From DATNIC01 sp035604635 (GTDB lineage: Bacteria; Vulcanimicrobiota; Vulcanimicrobiia; Vulcanimicrobiales; Vulcanimicrobiaceae), in contig DATNIC010000252.1 of assembly GCA_035604635.1 (NCBI GenBank), positions 1 to 40,894 of the forward strand: 40,894 nucleotides of DNA, written 5' to 3'. The number at the start of each line of letters is the position of its first letter. The first letter of the stretch is position 1. Positions 7,547-16,617 of this stretch are shown in pieces. Under the pieces are notes generated by a model, which did no database searches, was not told the origin of the DNA, and worked only from the letters and a program-made list of their open reading frames with translations. The position numbers and the translations under genes were made by a program.

Positions 7547-8998
7547 ATGAGACCACGTCGTGCTCCGCGCGTCGTCGACGCACTGGGGGATTGGAAGCTC
7601 GGCGAAGGGCCACTTTTCGAACGGCTCGCCGACGCGATGCGCGTCTCGATCGAACGCGGGACGTTACCGATCGGCGCGCGGCTTCCGTCGGAGCGGACGC
7701 TCGCCAACCAATTGCGCCTTTCGCGCAGCACGGTCGTCGCGGCGTACGAGCGCCTCAAGGCCGAGCGCCGGGTCCATACCCAACGCGGCAGTGGGACCTA
7801 CGTCGGCGGCGACGCCGCGATCCCGAGCGGTCGGACGATTGCGGCCGATCATCTCATCTCCATCCTCGATACGCGCCACGAACCGTCGCGCGCCGTCGAA
7901 TTCACGGTCGCCGCCCTCCCCGGATCGCGCGAGCTCACCGTGGCGAACGAGGCCGTCGCGCGCTATCTCGGCGCACTCGCGCACGAAACCCTCGGTTACG
8001 TCCCGCTCGGCCTGCCCGCGTTGCGCCGGCAAATCGCGCAAACCTATACTTCGCGCGGATTGGAGACGAGCGAGGATCAAATACTCGTGACGACGGGGGC
8101 GCAGCAAGCGATCTATCTCGTCGCGCAGCTCTTTGCCGGCGAACGCATCGCCATCGAAGACCCGACGAATCCCGCCTCGATCGATGCCTTCCGCGCGAAC
8201 GATGCCGAGCTGATCGCGCTCCCGATCGACTCCGAAGGCGCCGCTCCGAAAGCGATCGAGAGCGCGGCCCCGGCGATCGTCCCGCGCGCCGTCTACGTCG
8301 CGGACACGTACAATAACCCGACGGGGACCATGCTCTCGCGGCAGCGCCGCGAGCGGTTCGTCGCGCTCGCCCGCAATCGTCATTTCACGCTGATCGAGGA
8401 CGAGACGCTCTGCGACATCTCGCTCGAGGAGGCCGAGCCTCCGGCGCCCATGGCGGCGATCGATCCGCGCGCGGCGGTGATCTCGATCGGCTCGGCCTGC
8501 AAACTGTTCTGGGGTGGCTTGCGCATCGGCTGGATCCGCACGAGCGCCGACGTCATCGCGCAACTGTATCCGCTCAAAACGGTCGCCGACTTGGGGACCT
8601 CGCTCGTCAGCCAAGCGCTGACCACGGAGCTCTTGCCTTTGCGCGAGCGCGTCCGCCGCGAACGGCGCGCGCAGCTGCGCGAACGCTATGCCGTCGTCGA
8701 GGAATCGCTGCGCCGGCTGTTGCCGGAGTGGTCGTGGGAGCGGCCGCGCGGCGGTTCGTCGTTGTGGATCGAGCTCCCGCGCGGCAACGCGGCAGCCTTC
8801 GCGCAGTTCGCGGCGCGCTACGACATCAAGATCGCCCCCGGCCCCGTCTTCTCGGTCGCAGACCGGCATCAGCGCCGGCTGCGACTGCCGTTCGTGCTCG
8901 ACCCCGATGAGCTCGCGGCCGGGATCGAGCGGCTCGCGCACGCCTGGGCGCTCTACACGCCGCACTCGATGACGATGGCCCTCGACGCGGTAATTTAG
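7547..8998 (+). CDS. MocR-type GntR-family transcriptional regulator with aminotransferase-like domain
   Basis: A 483-residue two-domain regulator. Residues about 25-95 form a GntR winged helix-turn-helix (RLPSERTLANQL, then SRSTVVAAYERL, then GSGTYV). Residues from about 120 form a fold-type I PLP aminotransferase-like domain with the N-N-P-T-G motif (YNNPTG), a D-E-T segment and a likely PLP lysine, Lys319, in SACKLFWGG. Regulators of this class sense PLP or amino-compound adducts and usually control a neighbouring divergent gene. Here that neighbour is the SdhA-like operon, 139 bp away. The ATG at 7547 precedes the first conserved helix. The deacetylase gene follows after 2 bp, so the gene also heads a plus-strand unit. 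Confidence 0.9.
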   Translation: MRPRRAPRVVDALGDWKLGEGPLFERLADAMRVSIERGTLPIGARLPSERTLANQLRLSRSTVVAAYERLKAERRVHTQRGSGTYVGGDAAIPSGRTIAADHLISILDTRHEPSRAVEFTVAALPGSRELTVANEAVARYLGALAHETLGYVPLGLPALRRQIAQTYTSRGLETSEDQILVTTGAQQAIYLVAQLFAGERIAIEDPTNPASIDAFRANDAELIALPIDSEGAAPKAIESAAPAIVPRAVYVADTYNNPTGTMLSRQRRERFVALARNRHFTLIEDETLCDISLEEAEPPAPMAAIDPRAAVISIGSACKLFWGGLRIGWIRTSADVIAQLYPLKTVADLGTSLVSQALTTELLPLRERVRRERRAQLRERYAVVEESLRRLLPEWSWERPRGGSSLWIELPRGNAAAFAQFAARYDIKIAPGPVFSVADRHQRRLRLPFVLDPDELAAGIERLAHAWALYTPHSMTMALDAVI

Positions 8999-9000
8999 AT

Positions 9001-9738
9001 ATGCGCGCGATCTGTCTTGCGTTCTTCGTGGTTCTCGCTCTTGCAACTGCGGGCGATGCAAGCGCGCCGGCTGCGGTCCCGGTCTTCGCTTACCACCGCG
9101 TCGACGCGGTTATCCCCAAAGATCCGATCGGGAACGAGCTCACGGTGACGCCCGCGCAGCTGGAAATGCACCTACGCTACCTGCAAGCCCACGGGATTCG
9201 CGCGATCACGGCGAGCGAGCTCGTCGATCGTCTGGCGCGCGGGGGACCGCTCGATCATGTCGTGGTCTTGACCTTCGATGACGGCTATCTGGACGCGCGC
9301 ACCGACGCGCTCCCGCTCCTCGAAAAGTACGGCGCGAAAGCGACCTTCTACCTGATCTCGCATACGATCGGGACGCCGAACCATTTGGCGTGGTCGGACA
9401 TCCGCGAACTCTTGCGGGCCGGAATGGAGATCGGCGCGCACGGCGCCGATCACCTCGACCTCTCACAGATGTCGCCGGCCGAGCAAACGGCACAGGTGAC
9501 TCGCTGCATCACGACGATCGAGCGCTACACCGGGGTCCGGCCGCGCACGTACGCGTATCCGTCGGGTCAATATGACTCCGCAACCTTGGAAGTGATGCGC
9601 GCGAACGGGGTCGCTGCAGCCTTCACGATGCAATACGGTCTCGTGCGCTCGTTGCGCCGCCCCTACGAGATGCCGCGCGTCCGCATCAACCGCACGACCG
9701 CCGAAGCGACGTTCGAGGCCGCGGTAGCGACGCAATGA
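9001..9738 (+). CDS. Secreted polysaccharide deacetylase (CE4/NodB domain)
   Basis: A 245-residue exported protein. An N-terminal signal peptide (hydrophobic FFVVLALATAG, then ASAPAA) precedes a NodB-type domain. Motif 1 is TFDDG (Asp93, Asp94), and motif 2 is H-x3-H (His147, His151 in HGADH), which together bind the metal. The YPSGQYD segment corresponds to motif 3. These enzymes remove N-acetyl groups from peptidoglycan or exopolysaccharide. The ATG lies 2 bp after the MocR stop. The next gene overlaps by 4 bp (ATGA) and encodes another exported carbohydrate-active protein, so both probably modify the cell envelope. The true substrate cannot be read from sequence. Confidence 0.92.
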   Translation: MRAICLAFFVVLALATAGDASAPAAVPVFAYHRVDAVIPKDPIGNELTVTPAQLEMHLRYLQAHGIRAITASELVDRLARGGPLDHVVVLTFDDGYLDARTDALPLLEKYGAKATFYLISHTIGTPNHLAWSDIRELLRAGMEIGAHGADHLDLSQMSPAEQTAQVTRCITTIERYTGVRPRTYAYPSGQYDSATLEVMRANGVAAAFTMQYGLVRSLRRPYEMPRVRINRTTAEATFEAAVATQ

Positions 9739-11543
9739 TCGTCCGCAGCCTCACCTGCGCGGCCTTCGCATGGGGGCTTTTCTCGCTGCGCGCCGAGGCG
9801 GCCCCGCTCCCGTCGTCGCTGGCGGCACCCGCGCCCTTCCCGCTCGTCACGGCGACCTTCTTGCGAAGCGAGTTCGTCGCGCCGGGCGTCGTCCGCGGCG
9901 ATTACCGCCTGTTGACCTCGAGCGGACCGCTCCATGTCAGCGTCGTCGCAGTCGATCTGCACGAGCCGACCGTGCGCCTCGATGCAGTCACCGCATACGA
10001 TCGCATGATCTCGCCGGGAGAGACGATCTCGGCGATGGCCGCTCGGACCGGCGCGATCGCCGGGATCAATGCCGATTACTTCGACATCGGACAAACGAAT
10101 CAGCCGCTCAATATCGTCGTCCGCAACGGTGCGCTCTTGCATGCACCGAGCACCCGCGCGACGCTCTCGGTCATGCGCGATGGAAGCATCCGCTTCGGGA
10201 CGTATCGCCTCAGCGGCGACGGCACGACCGATCCGCCGCTCGACGACGTCGCAGCGGCGCTGGGCGGCGGACCGTTATTAATAGCGAACGGCCGGCCGGC
10301 AGTCGATCCCAACGCGCCGGCGCCCGAGGAGACGAACCTGCGCTTCCCGGTCGCCGGGATCGCGACCCAGACCGACGGAACCGTTTTGATGATCGCGGTC
10401 GACGGCCGACTTCCGCGTCTCTCCGTCGGCTTGACTCGGCCGGAGCTCGGGGCGCTGATGCTCGGACTCGGCGCGAGCGACGGGATGGCGACGGATTCGG
10501 GCGGGTCGGCGACGCTGGTTGCGCGCGTCCTGGGCGAGCGTTTTCCCCGCCCCCTCAACACGCCGTCGGACGGGATGGAACGTCCGGTCGCCGACGGGCT
10601 CTTCATTTATAGCAGCGCGCCGAACGGACCGCCGGCACGCCTGGTCTACCGCCCGAGGACGATCCGCGCGCTGCCGAGCGTCACGGTCAGTTTGCGCGGA
10701 GCGATCACCGATGCCGCAGGTCACCTCCTCGACGAGCCGGCTCCGCCGTGGATCATCACCACTCCGGCCGTGCCCGGAGATGGAACAGCCGTCAAGCAAG
10801 TCGGTTCGCTCGAGGCGCGGATCCCCGTCCGCGTCGTCGATCGCATTACGAGCCTGAGCGTTTCGCCGCCGCGCCCGAACCCCGATCCCGGCGCGACGAT
10901 CGCGCTCTCCGCGATCGGACTCGACGCGGACATCGTCCCGATTCTCGTCGGCGGACGCGTCCGCTGGTCCGCGAGCTCCGGCGCGATCGATGCAGCCGGG
11001 CGGTTTCACGCGGGCGCGCACGATGCGATCGTCACTGCGAGTGCCGGCGGCGCGACCGAGCAGGTCGTCGTCCTCGTCGGCCGCCGTCTCGCCCGCGCGC
11101 GCTTCTTCGACGGCGCGTTGCGCTGGAATTTCGTCACCGTACCGGCCAACGGGCCGGGCGGCCTCGCGCTCGACGAAACGTGCCGATGCATGCGATTGCG
11201 CTACGATTTCACGACCGCGGAACGTGCGGCATATGCAGCGGGAGAGATCGCGCTCCCGAAACGAGCCGTCGGTTTTGGGTTCGACGTTTTCGGCGACGGC
11301 GCCGGCGCGGCGCTGCGCGTGACCTTGATCGATCGCGACGGCCGGATGCAGCGCGTGACGCTCGCGCGCCGCGTCGACTGGGCGGGATGGCGGCGCATCG
11401 AGGCGCCGATCCCGGATGACTTGACCCCGCCGATTCGTCTCGTCTCGCTCTATGCGGTGGGGACGCTCGGCGATGCGCCGGTGCACGCGAGCGGAGCGCT
11501 CGCATTTCGCGATGCGTCGCTCGTCATCGCCGGGACGCCGTAG
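9735..11543 (+). CDS. Exported phosphodiester glycosidase family protein (NAGPA domain)
   Basis: A 602-residue protein with a signal peptide (CAAFAWGLFSLRAEAAP). Residues about 60-300 match the NAGPA/phosphodiester glycosidase fold: an AGINADYFD segment near the front, a G-G-G-P-L-L segment, and the closing D-S-G-G-S-A-T-L motif. The animal member uncovers GlcNAc phosphodiesters; bacterial members act on envelope glycans. The remaining 300 residues hold a beta-rich, Ig-like linker region (VSLRGAITDAAG, ISLSVSPPRPNPDPG) and a C-terminal jelly-roll-like segment that may bind carbohydrate (inference). It overlaps the deacetylase by 4 bp, and the MFS gene starts on the last base of its stop codon. 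It reads as an intact gene. Confidence 0.87.
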   Translation: MIVRSLTCAAFAWGLFSLRAEAAPLPSSLAAPAPFPLVTATFLRSEFVAPGVVRGDYRLLTSSGPLHVSVVAVDLHEPTVRLDAVTAYDRMISPGETISAMAARTGAIAGINADYFDIGQTNQPLNIVVRNGALLHAPSTRATLSVMRDGSIRFGTYRLSGDGTTDPPLDDVAAALGGGPLLIANGRPAVDPNAPAPEETNLRFPVAGIATQTDGTVLMIAVDGRLPRLSVGLTRPELGALMLGLGASDGMATDSGGSATLVARVLGERFPRPLNTPSDGMERPVADGLFIYSSAPNGPPARLVYRPRTIRALPSVTVSLRGAITDAAGHLLDEPAPPWIITTPAVPGDGTAVKQVGSLEARIPVRVVDRITSLSVSPPRPNPDPGATIALSAIGLDADIVPILVGGRVRWSASSGAIDAAGRFHAGAHDAIVTASAGGATEQVVVLVGRRLARARFFDGALRWNFVTVPANGPGGLALDETCRCMRLRYDFTTAERAAYAAGEIALPKRAVGFGFDVFGDGAGAALRVTLIDRDGRMQRVTLARRVDWAGWRRIEAPIPDDLTPPIRLVSLYAVGTLGDAPVHASGALAFRDASLVIAGTP

Positions 11544-12712
11544 TGCGACGACTCTATCTACTCGTTGCAATCGTCGTCGTGACGCTCAACTTGCGGCCGG
11601 CACTGGTGACGATCGGTCCGGTCCTCCCGCTGATCGGTCAGTCGCTCTCGCTGTCGTCAGCCGCGCTCGGCGTTTTGACGTCGCTGCCGATCCTCATGTT
11701 GGGAATCGCGGGCGGGATTGCGGAGCCGTTTGGGCGGCGGATCGGATGGAGCACCGGCGTCGTCGTCGCGTCGATCCTCGTCGCCGCCGGGATCGCGCTG
11801 CGCAGCACCGGAAGCGTCGGCGCGCTCTTCGCCGGTGCCGTCCTCTTAGGTGCCGGTATCGGCCTGGGGAACGTCTACGTCCCGACCTTGCTCAAGTGGG
11901 GCTTCAGCGAACGCTTGGGCCTCGCCATGGGGATCTACACCTTTTGCTTAGCCGCCGGCGCGATGCTCAGCGTCGGCGTGACGCCGCTGTTCTTAGCGCT
12001 GTTCGCCGATGACTGGAAGCCGACGCTCGGCGTGTGGGCGATCCCCGCGATCGTCAGCGTCGTTGCGTGGCTGCCGCTCCTGCGTCTCCACGGCAGCGCA
12101 ACGGCAACGCCGCTCCCGCCGGTTCCGCTCTGGCGCAACCGGTTAGCCTGGGCTGTCACGGGCTACATGGGTTTTCAGTCGATGCTGTTCTATTCGCTCG
12201 CGTCGTGGTACCCTGCGCTGCTGCACGAGCGCGGCCTCGCGGTCGCGACGACGAGCCTCAATCTCTCGATCCTCTTCGTGACCCAAACGATCTTTGCACT
12301 GATCGTCCCGATCGTGCTCGTCCGCGTGGCGCGCCAAGAAGTCATCGGCGTCGCGCTCCCTGCCGTCGTCATGATCGGGATCGTAGGCGCATTCTACGGC
12401 CCGCTTGCATGGATCCCGGTTTGGTCGGCGCTGATCGGTCTCGCGCTCGGCGGCATCTTTGGCGTCGCGCTCTCGTTCATGGTTTTGCGCGCACGCCATG
12501 TCGAGTCCGCCGCGCGCCTTTCGGGAATGGCGCAGACCGTCGGTTACGTCTTGGCATCGCTCGGGCCGCTCGGCATCGGTCTCCTCCACGCGGCACGCGA
12601 CCCGCGGCTCGCCACAACGGCCTGGCTCGTCCTTCTCGCGTTCACGACGGCGACATTCGGCACAGTCGCCGGTCAAAACGCATTCGTCGAAGGCGAAGCG
12701 GCGCTTACCTAG
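11543..12712 (+). CDS. MFS transporter, CynX/NimT-like
   Basis: A 389-residue membrane protein with about 12 hydrophobic helices. The opening V-T-L-N-L-R-P-A-L segment after the first helix and the GLGNVYVPTLLKWGF segment are hallmarks of the CynX/NimT group, which contains the E. coli cyanate and 2-nitroimidazole carriers. No cyanase or carbonic anhydrase gene is near, so cyanate should not be assumed. The start is GTG at 11543, sharing one base with the previous stop (TAGTG). Its 3' end overlaps the convergent MocR gene by 8 bp. Confidence 0.87.
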   Translation: MRRLYLLVAIVVVTLNLRPALVTIGPVLPLIGQSLSLSSAALGVLTSLPILMLGIAGGIAEPFGRRIGWSTGVVVASILVAAGIALRSTGSVGALFAGAVLLGAGIGLGNVYVPTLLKWGFSERLGLAMGIYTFCLAAGAMLSVGVTPLFLALFADDWKPTLGVWAIPAIVSVVAWLPLLRLHGSATATPLPPVPLWRNRLAWAVTGYMGFQSMLFYSLASWYPALLHERGLAVATTSLNLSILFVTQTIFALIVPIVLVRVARQEVIGVALPAVVMIGIVGAFYGPLAWIPVWSALIGLALGGIFGVALSFMVLRARHVESAARLSGMAQTVGYVLASLGPLGIGLLHAARDPRLATTAWLVLLAFTTATFGTVAGQNAFVEGEAALT

Positions 12713-14174
12713 CGCCGAACGCGCGCGCCAACCGCTGGACGCCCTCGGCGATCCGCTCCTCGTCGAGCTCGGCGAAACCGAGGACGAACTCACCCTCGCC
12801 GCCGCCAAGGAGGTAGAGCGGCTGCGCGTTGGTCAACGAGACGCCCTCACGCGCGGCGCGCAGCACGAGCTCGTCGTTGGGTACCTCGATCGAGAACTTC
12901 GCCAGAAGGTGCATCCCGGCGCTCTCACCTCGCACCGCGACGTTCGTTCCGAACGCCGTCTTCAGCTGGTCGATGAGCGCGTTGCGGCGCCGCTCGTAGA
13001 GACCGCGCATGCGCCGCACGTGCCGTTCGAAGTGTCCTTCGTCGATGAAATCGGCGAGCGCGTACTGCTCGATCAGCGGCGATTGACGGTCGCTGTATGC
13101 CTTGGCGCGGACGAAGACTTCGACGAGCGCCTTGGGGACGACGACGTAGCCGATGCGCAACGCGGGGAAAAGCACCTTCGAGAATGTCCCGACATAGATC
13201 ACGCAGCCCGCTTCGTCGAGCCCTTGTAATGCTGGGATCGGCCGCTCCGCGTAGCGGTACGCGCTATCGTAATCGTCTTCCAAGACGATCGCGCCGGCGC
13301 GGTGGGCCCAGCGAAGAAGCTCGATCCTCCGGCGCAGCGGGAGCGTGACGCCGGTCGGGAATTGATGCGACGGCGTAACGTAGATCAAGCGGATCGCGTG
13401 CGCGTGCCGCTCGAAGAGTTGCTCGACGCATAGGCCTTGGTCGTCGACCGGGATCGGGATCAGGCGCGCGCCTTGCGCGACGAAATTGCGCCGCGCTCCC
13501 GGATAGCCGGGATCTTCGACCGCCACGGCGTCGCCTCGATCGATGAGCAGGCGGCTGGTCAGATCGATCGCTTGTTGCGAACCGCCGACGATGACGATAT
13601 TTTCCGCGCCGCAACGGACCGCTCGTGCCCGAGAGAGATAACGCGCGATCGCCTCGCGCAAGGGCCGGTGTCCGGCCGGATCCGGGGTGTAGTCGAGCAT
13701 CGCGGCGCTCGCCTTGCAGTGGCGCGCGAGCAGTTTCCGCCACGTCTCGACCGGGAAGCGATCGAACGCCGGACGGCCGTCCCGAAAGTTGATCGCGTTT
13801 GCGGGGACGCGCGGCTCGAGCGGTACGGCCGCGCGGAGTTCTTCGGCGAATGCCGAGAGCTCGACGACGGCGCTGGACGCGCGCTCGACGCCCTCAGGCG
13901 GGAGCGAGCGATCGAGTTCGTCCGGCAGATGGGCGCTGACGTACGTCCCCGAACCGCGCCGCGCTTCCAGGTAACCTTCGTTCAAAAGCTGGGCAAAACT
14001 CTGGATGACGGTTGCGCGCGAGAGCCTGAGCGACTCGGCGAGGTAACGCGTCGACGGCAGCCGCTGGCCCGGGCTGAGGCGCCCGATCACGATCGAGCGC
14101 CGCAGTTCCTTATAGAGCTGGTCGTGCAGCGGCGTTTCGGCGGAGTCGGGAAGCGAGATGGCGAGATCGATCAT
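12705..14174 (-). CDS. MocR/PdxR-type GntR-family regulator
   Basis: A 489-residue two-domain regulator. The winged helix-turn-helix spans about residues 18-85 (RLPSTRYLAESL, SRATVIQSF, GSGTYV). The aminotransferase-like domain carries a G-G-S-Q-Q-A-I-D-L segment, a DDYDSAYRY segment and the PLP lysine Lys333 (GTFSKVLFP). The arrangement is as in PdxR, but there are no pyridoxal synthase genes nearby. The gene is divergent from an APC-type permease, and the shared region holds a matched pair of 17-bp sites (14202-14218 and 14301-14317). Control of that permease and of its own gene is the natural inference. The only sequence resemblance to 7547-8998 is the shared architecture. Confidence 0.92.
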   Translation of the reverse strand: MIDLAISLPDSAETPLHDQLYKELRRSIVIGRLSPGQRLPSTRYLAESLRLSRATVIQSFAQLLNEGYLEARRGSGTYVSAHLPDELDRSLPPEGVERASSAVVELSAFAEELRAAVPLEPRVPANAINFRDGRPAFDRFPVETWRKLLARHCKASAAMLDYTPDPAGHRPLREAIARYLSRARAVRCGAENIVIVGGSQQAIDLTSRLLIDRGDAVAVEDPGYPGARRNFVAQGARLIPIPVDDQGLCVEQLFERHAHAIRLIYVTPSHQFPTGVTLPLRRRIELLRWAHRAGAIVLEDDYDSAYRYAERPIPALQGLDEAGCVIYVGTFSKVLFPALRIGYVVVPKALVEVFVRAKAYSDRQSPLIEQYALADFIDEGHFERHVRRMRGLYERRRNALIDQLKTAFGTNVAVRGESAGMHLLAKFSIEVPNDELVLRAAREGVSLTNAQPLYLLGGGEGEFVLGFAELDEERIAEGVQRLARAFGAR

Positions 14175-14201
14175 AGGTTGGCTAAAGTGGTCTGGTCGGG
14201 G

Positions 14202-14317
14202 TTGACCAAAATGGTACTCTTCCAGACCGCCTTCCGCACTACGCGCGTGGCCAAAGGTTCACCCGGGCGTTTGTGCGTGGAGTCGATCTTGGACCAACCG
14301 AGTACCACGACGGTCAA
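14202..14317. promoter_or_regulatory. Pair of inverted 17-bp operator-like sites between the MocR and APC genes
   Basis: TTGACC-N4-TGGTACT at 14202-14218 recurs in exact inverted form at 14301-14317 (AGTACCA-N4-GGTCAA); all 13 defined bases match and the centre-to-centre distance is 99 bp. A further imperfect palindrome, GGTCTGG (14189-14195) with CCAGACC (14222-14228), brackets the first site. The distal site lies about 20 bp upstream of the APC -35 box. The layout suits a dimeric MocR protein looping the divergent promoters. Confidence 0.6.
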
Positions 14318-14336
14318 TTGTTAACGAAACGGCGCA

Positions 14337-14364
14337 TTGACGCTTCGCGAGCCCTTCGTATAGT
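14337..14364 (+). promoter_or_regulatory. Promoter of the APC permease gene, leaderless geometry
   Basis: TTGACG (14337-14342), a 16-nt spacer, then TATAGT (14359-14364). The ATG at 14371 begins 7 nt after the -10 box, where transcription would be expected to start, and no Shine-Dalgarno sequence precedes it. The mRNA is probably leaderless. Confidence 0.6.
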
Positions 14365-14370
14365 TTGCCC

Positions 14371-15780
14371 ATGGTAAGCAATGTTTCGACGCTGAAGACC
14401 GGCGTACTCAACTTCTGGGAAGTCCTCGCGCAATCGATCGCGCTGATCTCGCCGACGATGACTGCGGCATTGATCATCCCGTTGATGTTCTCGACCGCGG
14501 GGAACGCCGGCTGGTTCGCCTATGCCGCCGGCGCAGTCATGGCGCTCTTCGTCGCGCTGAACCTCAACCAATTCGCCAAACGTTCCGCGACGACCGGATC
14601 GATGTACAACTATTCGGTCACCGGGCTCGGTCCGACGGGCGGCGCGCTGGCGGGTTGGTCGCTCATTTTTGCGTATACCTTCATCGGCTGCGCCGGCATG
14701 ACCGGCTTCACGACGTTCGCCCAGCAGCTGCTGGGATTCGTCGGGCTCAACATACCCGCTGCCCCGTTACTTGCAATCTGCGTGTTCTTATGCTGGGCTT
14801 GCGCGTACAAAGACATCCGGCTCTCGGCAATCTTGACCCTCGCCCTCGAAGGGATCTCGGTCACCTTGATCCTGGTGCTGATCGCTGCGGCCCTCGGCGC
14901 TAAGGGCTTCGCGCCCGATACGGCGCAGCTGACGCTCTCCGGAGCGAACATCTCCGTCATCGCACTCGGCGTCATCGTCGCAATATTCAGTCAGGTCGGG
15001 TTCGAAGCGGCGACCGCGTTCGGCCAAGAAGCGAAGAATCCGCTTAAAACGATTCCGCGGGCGGTGATCGTTAGCCTGATCGTCACCGGCATTTTCTTCG
15101 TCATCGTCACCTACACCGAGACGATGTGGCTAGCGAACGCCAAGCCTACCCTCGACAAGCAGACGGCTCCGCTGACCACCTTGGCCGGCATGCTGCACAT
15201 GGGCTACTTCGCGGCTCCGATCGACTTCGGCGCAATGATCAGTTTCTTCGGCCTCGCGCTCTCGTGCATGAACTCCGGGGCGCGGATCATGTGGTCTATG
15301 GGCAGGCACGGCGCGATGCACGACGTCTTCGGAAGCACGCATGAAACCAATGCAACGCCTGACACCGCGATCACCGTCATGGCTGCGCTCGAGTTCATCA
15401 TCCCGACCTGCATGATTCTGGGAGGGATGGCGGTGACCGACGCGTTCAACGATGTCGGAACGTTCGGCGCAATCGGTTTCACGGTCGCATACGTCTTCAT
15501 CTCGCTGGCCGCACCGGCATATCTGAAGAAGCTGGGCGAACTCAAGCCGCTCGACATGGCGATTTCGGCAGCGGCAGTCGTCTTGCTCTTAGGGACGATC
15601 GTCTTCGGCTTCTTCATCCCGCCGCCGGCGCCGCCCGTGAACTACTTCCCGTACATCTTCATTGCGTACTTCCTCATCGGACTCGCCTGCTTCATGCGGA
15701 TGAAGAACAAACCGAACGCCGACACGATGATGATGCCCCCGGCGATGCCACCCTCAGCAGTGATGCATGAAGTCGCCTGA
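14371..15780 (+). CDS. APC-superfamily amino acid/polyamine permease
   Basis: A 469-residue membrane protein with about 12 predicted helices. Helix 1 has the broken-helix glycine/serine region typical of APC carriers (ALISPTMTAALIIP), and a GFEAATAFGQEAKNP segment mid-protein matches the conserved E-x-x-x-A-F-G/E-E-x-x-N-P of the family. Substrate is likely an amino acid or related amine (family knowledge). The ATG at 14371 is used rather than the TTG two codons earlier because it fits the promoter. It is divergent from a MocR regulator that may sense the transported amine. The MOSC gene overlaps its 3' end by 14 bp. Confidence 0.88.
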   Translation: MVSNVSTLKTGVLNFWEVLAQSIALISPTMTAALIIPLMFSTAGNAGWFAYAAGAVMALFVALNLNQFAKRSATTGSMYNYSVTGLGPTGGALAGWSLIFAYTFIGCAGMTGFTTFAQQLLGFVGLNIPAAPLLAICVFLCWACAYKDIRLSAILTLALEGISVTLILVLIAAALGAKGFAPDTAQLTLSGANISVIALGVIVAIFSQVGFEAATAFGQEAKNPLKTIPRAVIVSLIVTGIFFVIVTYTETMWLANAKPTLDKQTAPLTTLAGMLHMGYFAAPIDFGAMISFFGLALSCMNSGARIMWSMGRHGAMHDVFGSTHETNATPDTAITVMAALEFIIPTCMILGGMAVTDAFNDVGTFGAIGFTVAYVFISLAAPAYLKKLGELKPLDMAISAAAVVLLLGTIVFGFFIPPPAPPVNYFPYIFIAYFLIGLACFMRMKNKPNADTMMMPPAMPPSAVMHEVA

Positions 15781-16600
15781 GTTCCAAACGGCGACGGTAG
15801 TCGGCGGCCTCGTTACCGCGCTCCGCCGCTATCCCGTGAAGTCGATGCAAGGCGAGACGACGGAATCGGCGACGATCACGATGCGCGGCGTTTTGGGAGA
15901 CCGGTTCTTCGCGCTCATCGACGCCGAGACCGGGAAGGTCGCGAGCGCGAAGAATCCGCGCAAGTGGCCGGGGCTCTTCGGCTACAGCGCGACGTTCGTG
16001 ACACAGCCCACGAACGGATCTGCCCCTAAGGTGCAGATCGTGCTCCCCGACGGCGAGACGGTGACGACAGACCAGCGCGATGCCGCGTCGATCCTGTCGC
16101 ACCGTCTCGGCCGCGCGGTGATGATCGCATCGTCGGTCCCGGATAAGCCGATGCTCGAAGAATACTGGCCCGACATCGAGGAGTTGCCGCATCGCGACGA
16201 CGTGACCGAGGAAGCGATGCCGCCTGGGACCTTCTTCGACTGTGCCTCGGTCCACGTCTTGACGACCGCGACCCTGCGCCGCTTCAAAGAGCTCTATCCC
16301 GGCGGACATTGGGATGTCGCTCGTTTCCGGCCGAACATCTTGGTCGAGACCGGCGACGATGCCCCCGGCTTCGTCGAGAACGCGTGGGTCGGTCGCACCG
16401 TGCGCGTAGGCGGCGCGACGCTCAAGATCACGGGCGGAACGCCTCGCTGCACGATGACGACTTTGGCTCAAGGAGACCTCCCGGCCGATAATAACATCCT
16501 GCGCACGGCGGCCCAGCAAAACGACGCCCACATCGGCATCTACGCAACGGTCCTCGCGCCGGGAGAAGTGCGCTGCGGCGACGCCGTAACCGTCACCTAG
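15767..16600 (+). CDS. MOSC domain-containing protein
   Basis: A 277-residue protein with the MOSC N-terminal beta-barrel (LRRYPVKSMQGE near residues 19-30, GVLGDRFFAL near 41) followed by the MOSC domain, which carries the conserved cysteine in GGTPRCTM near residue 224. MOSC proteins bind molybdenum cofactor and include mARC-type reductases and sulfur carriers. Its presence is interesting beside a molybdenum hydroxylase 18 kb away, but there is no direct link. The start ATG overlaps the permease gene by 14 bp, so translation is probably coupled. The intergenic hairpin at 16618-16644 follows. Confidence 0.88.
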   Translation: MKSPEFQTATVVGGLVTALRRYPVKSMQGETTESATITMRGVLGDRFFALIDAETGKVASAKNPRKWPGLFGYSATFVTQPTNGSAPKVQIVLPDGETVTTDQRDAASILSHRLGRAVMIASSVPDKPMLEEYWPDIEELPHRDDVTEEAMPPGTFFDCASVHVLTTATLRRFKELYPGGHWDVARFRPNILVETGDDAPGFVENAWVGRTVRVGGATLKITGGTPRCTMTTLAQGDLPADNNILRTAAQQNDAHIGIYATVLAPGEVRCGDAVTVT

Positions 16601-16617
16601 GTCGCGCCGAATACTGG

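Noticed and set aside
11543..12712. Cyanate transporter with a cyanate-degrading operon
   Set aside because: Similarity is only to the CynX/NimT group; no cyanase or carbonic anhydrase gene is nearby.
12705..14174. True PdxR regulating vitamin B6 synthesis
   Set aside because: No pdxS/pdxT genes in the window; the divergent partner is an APC permease.
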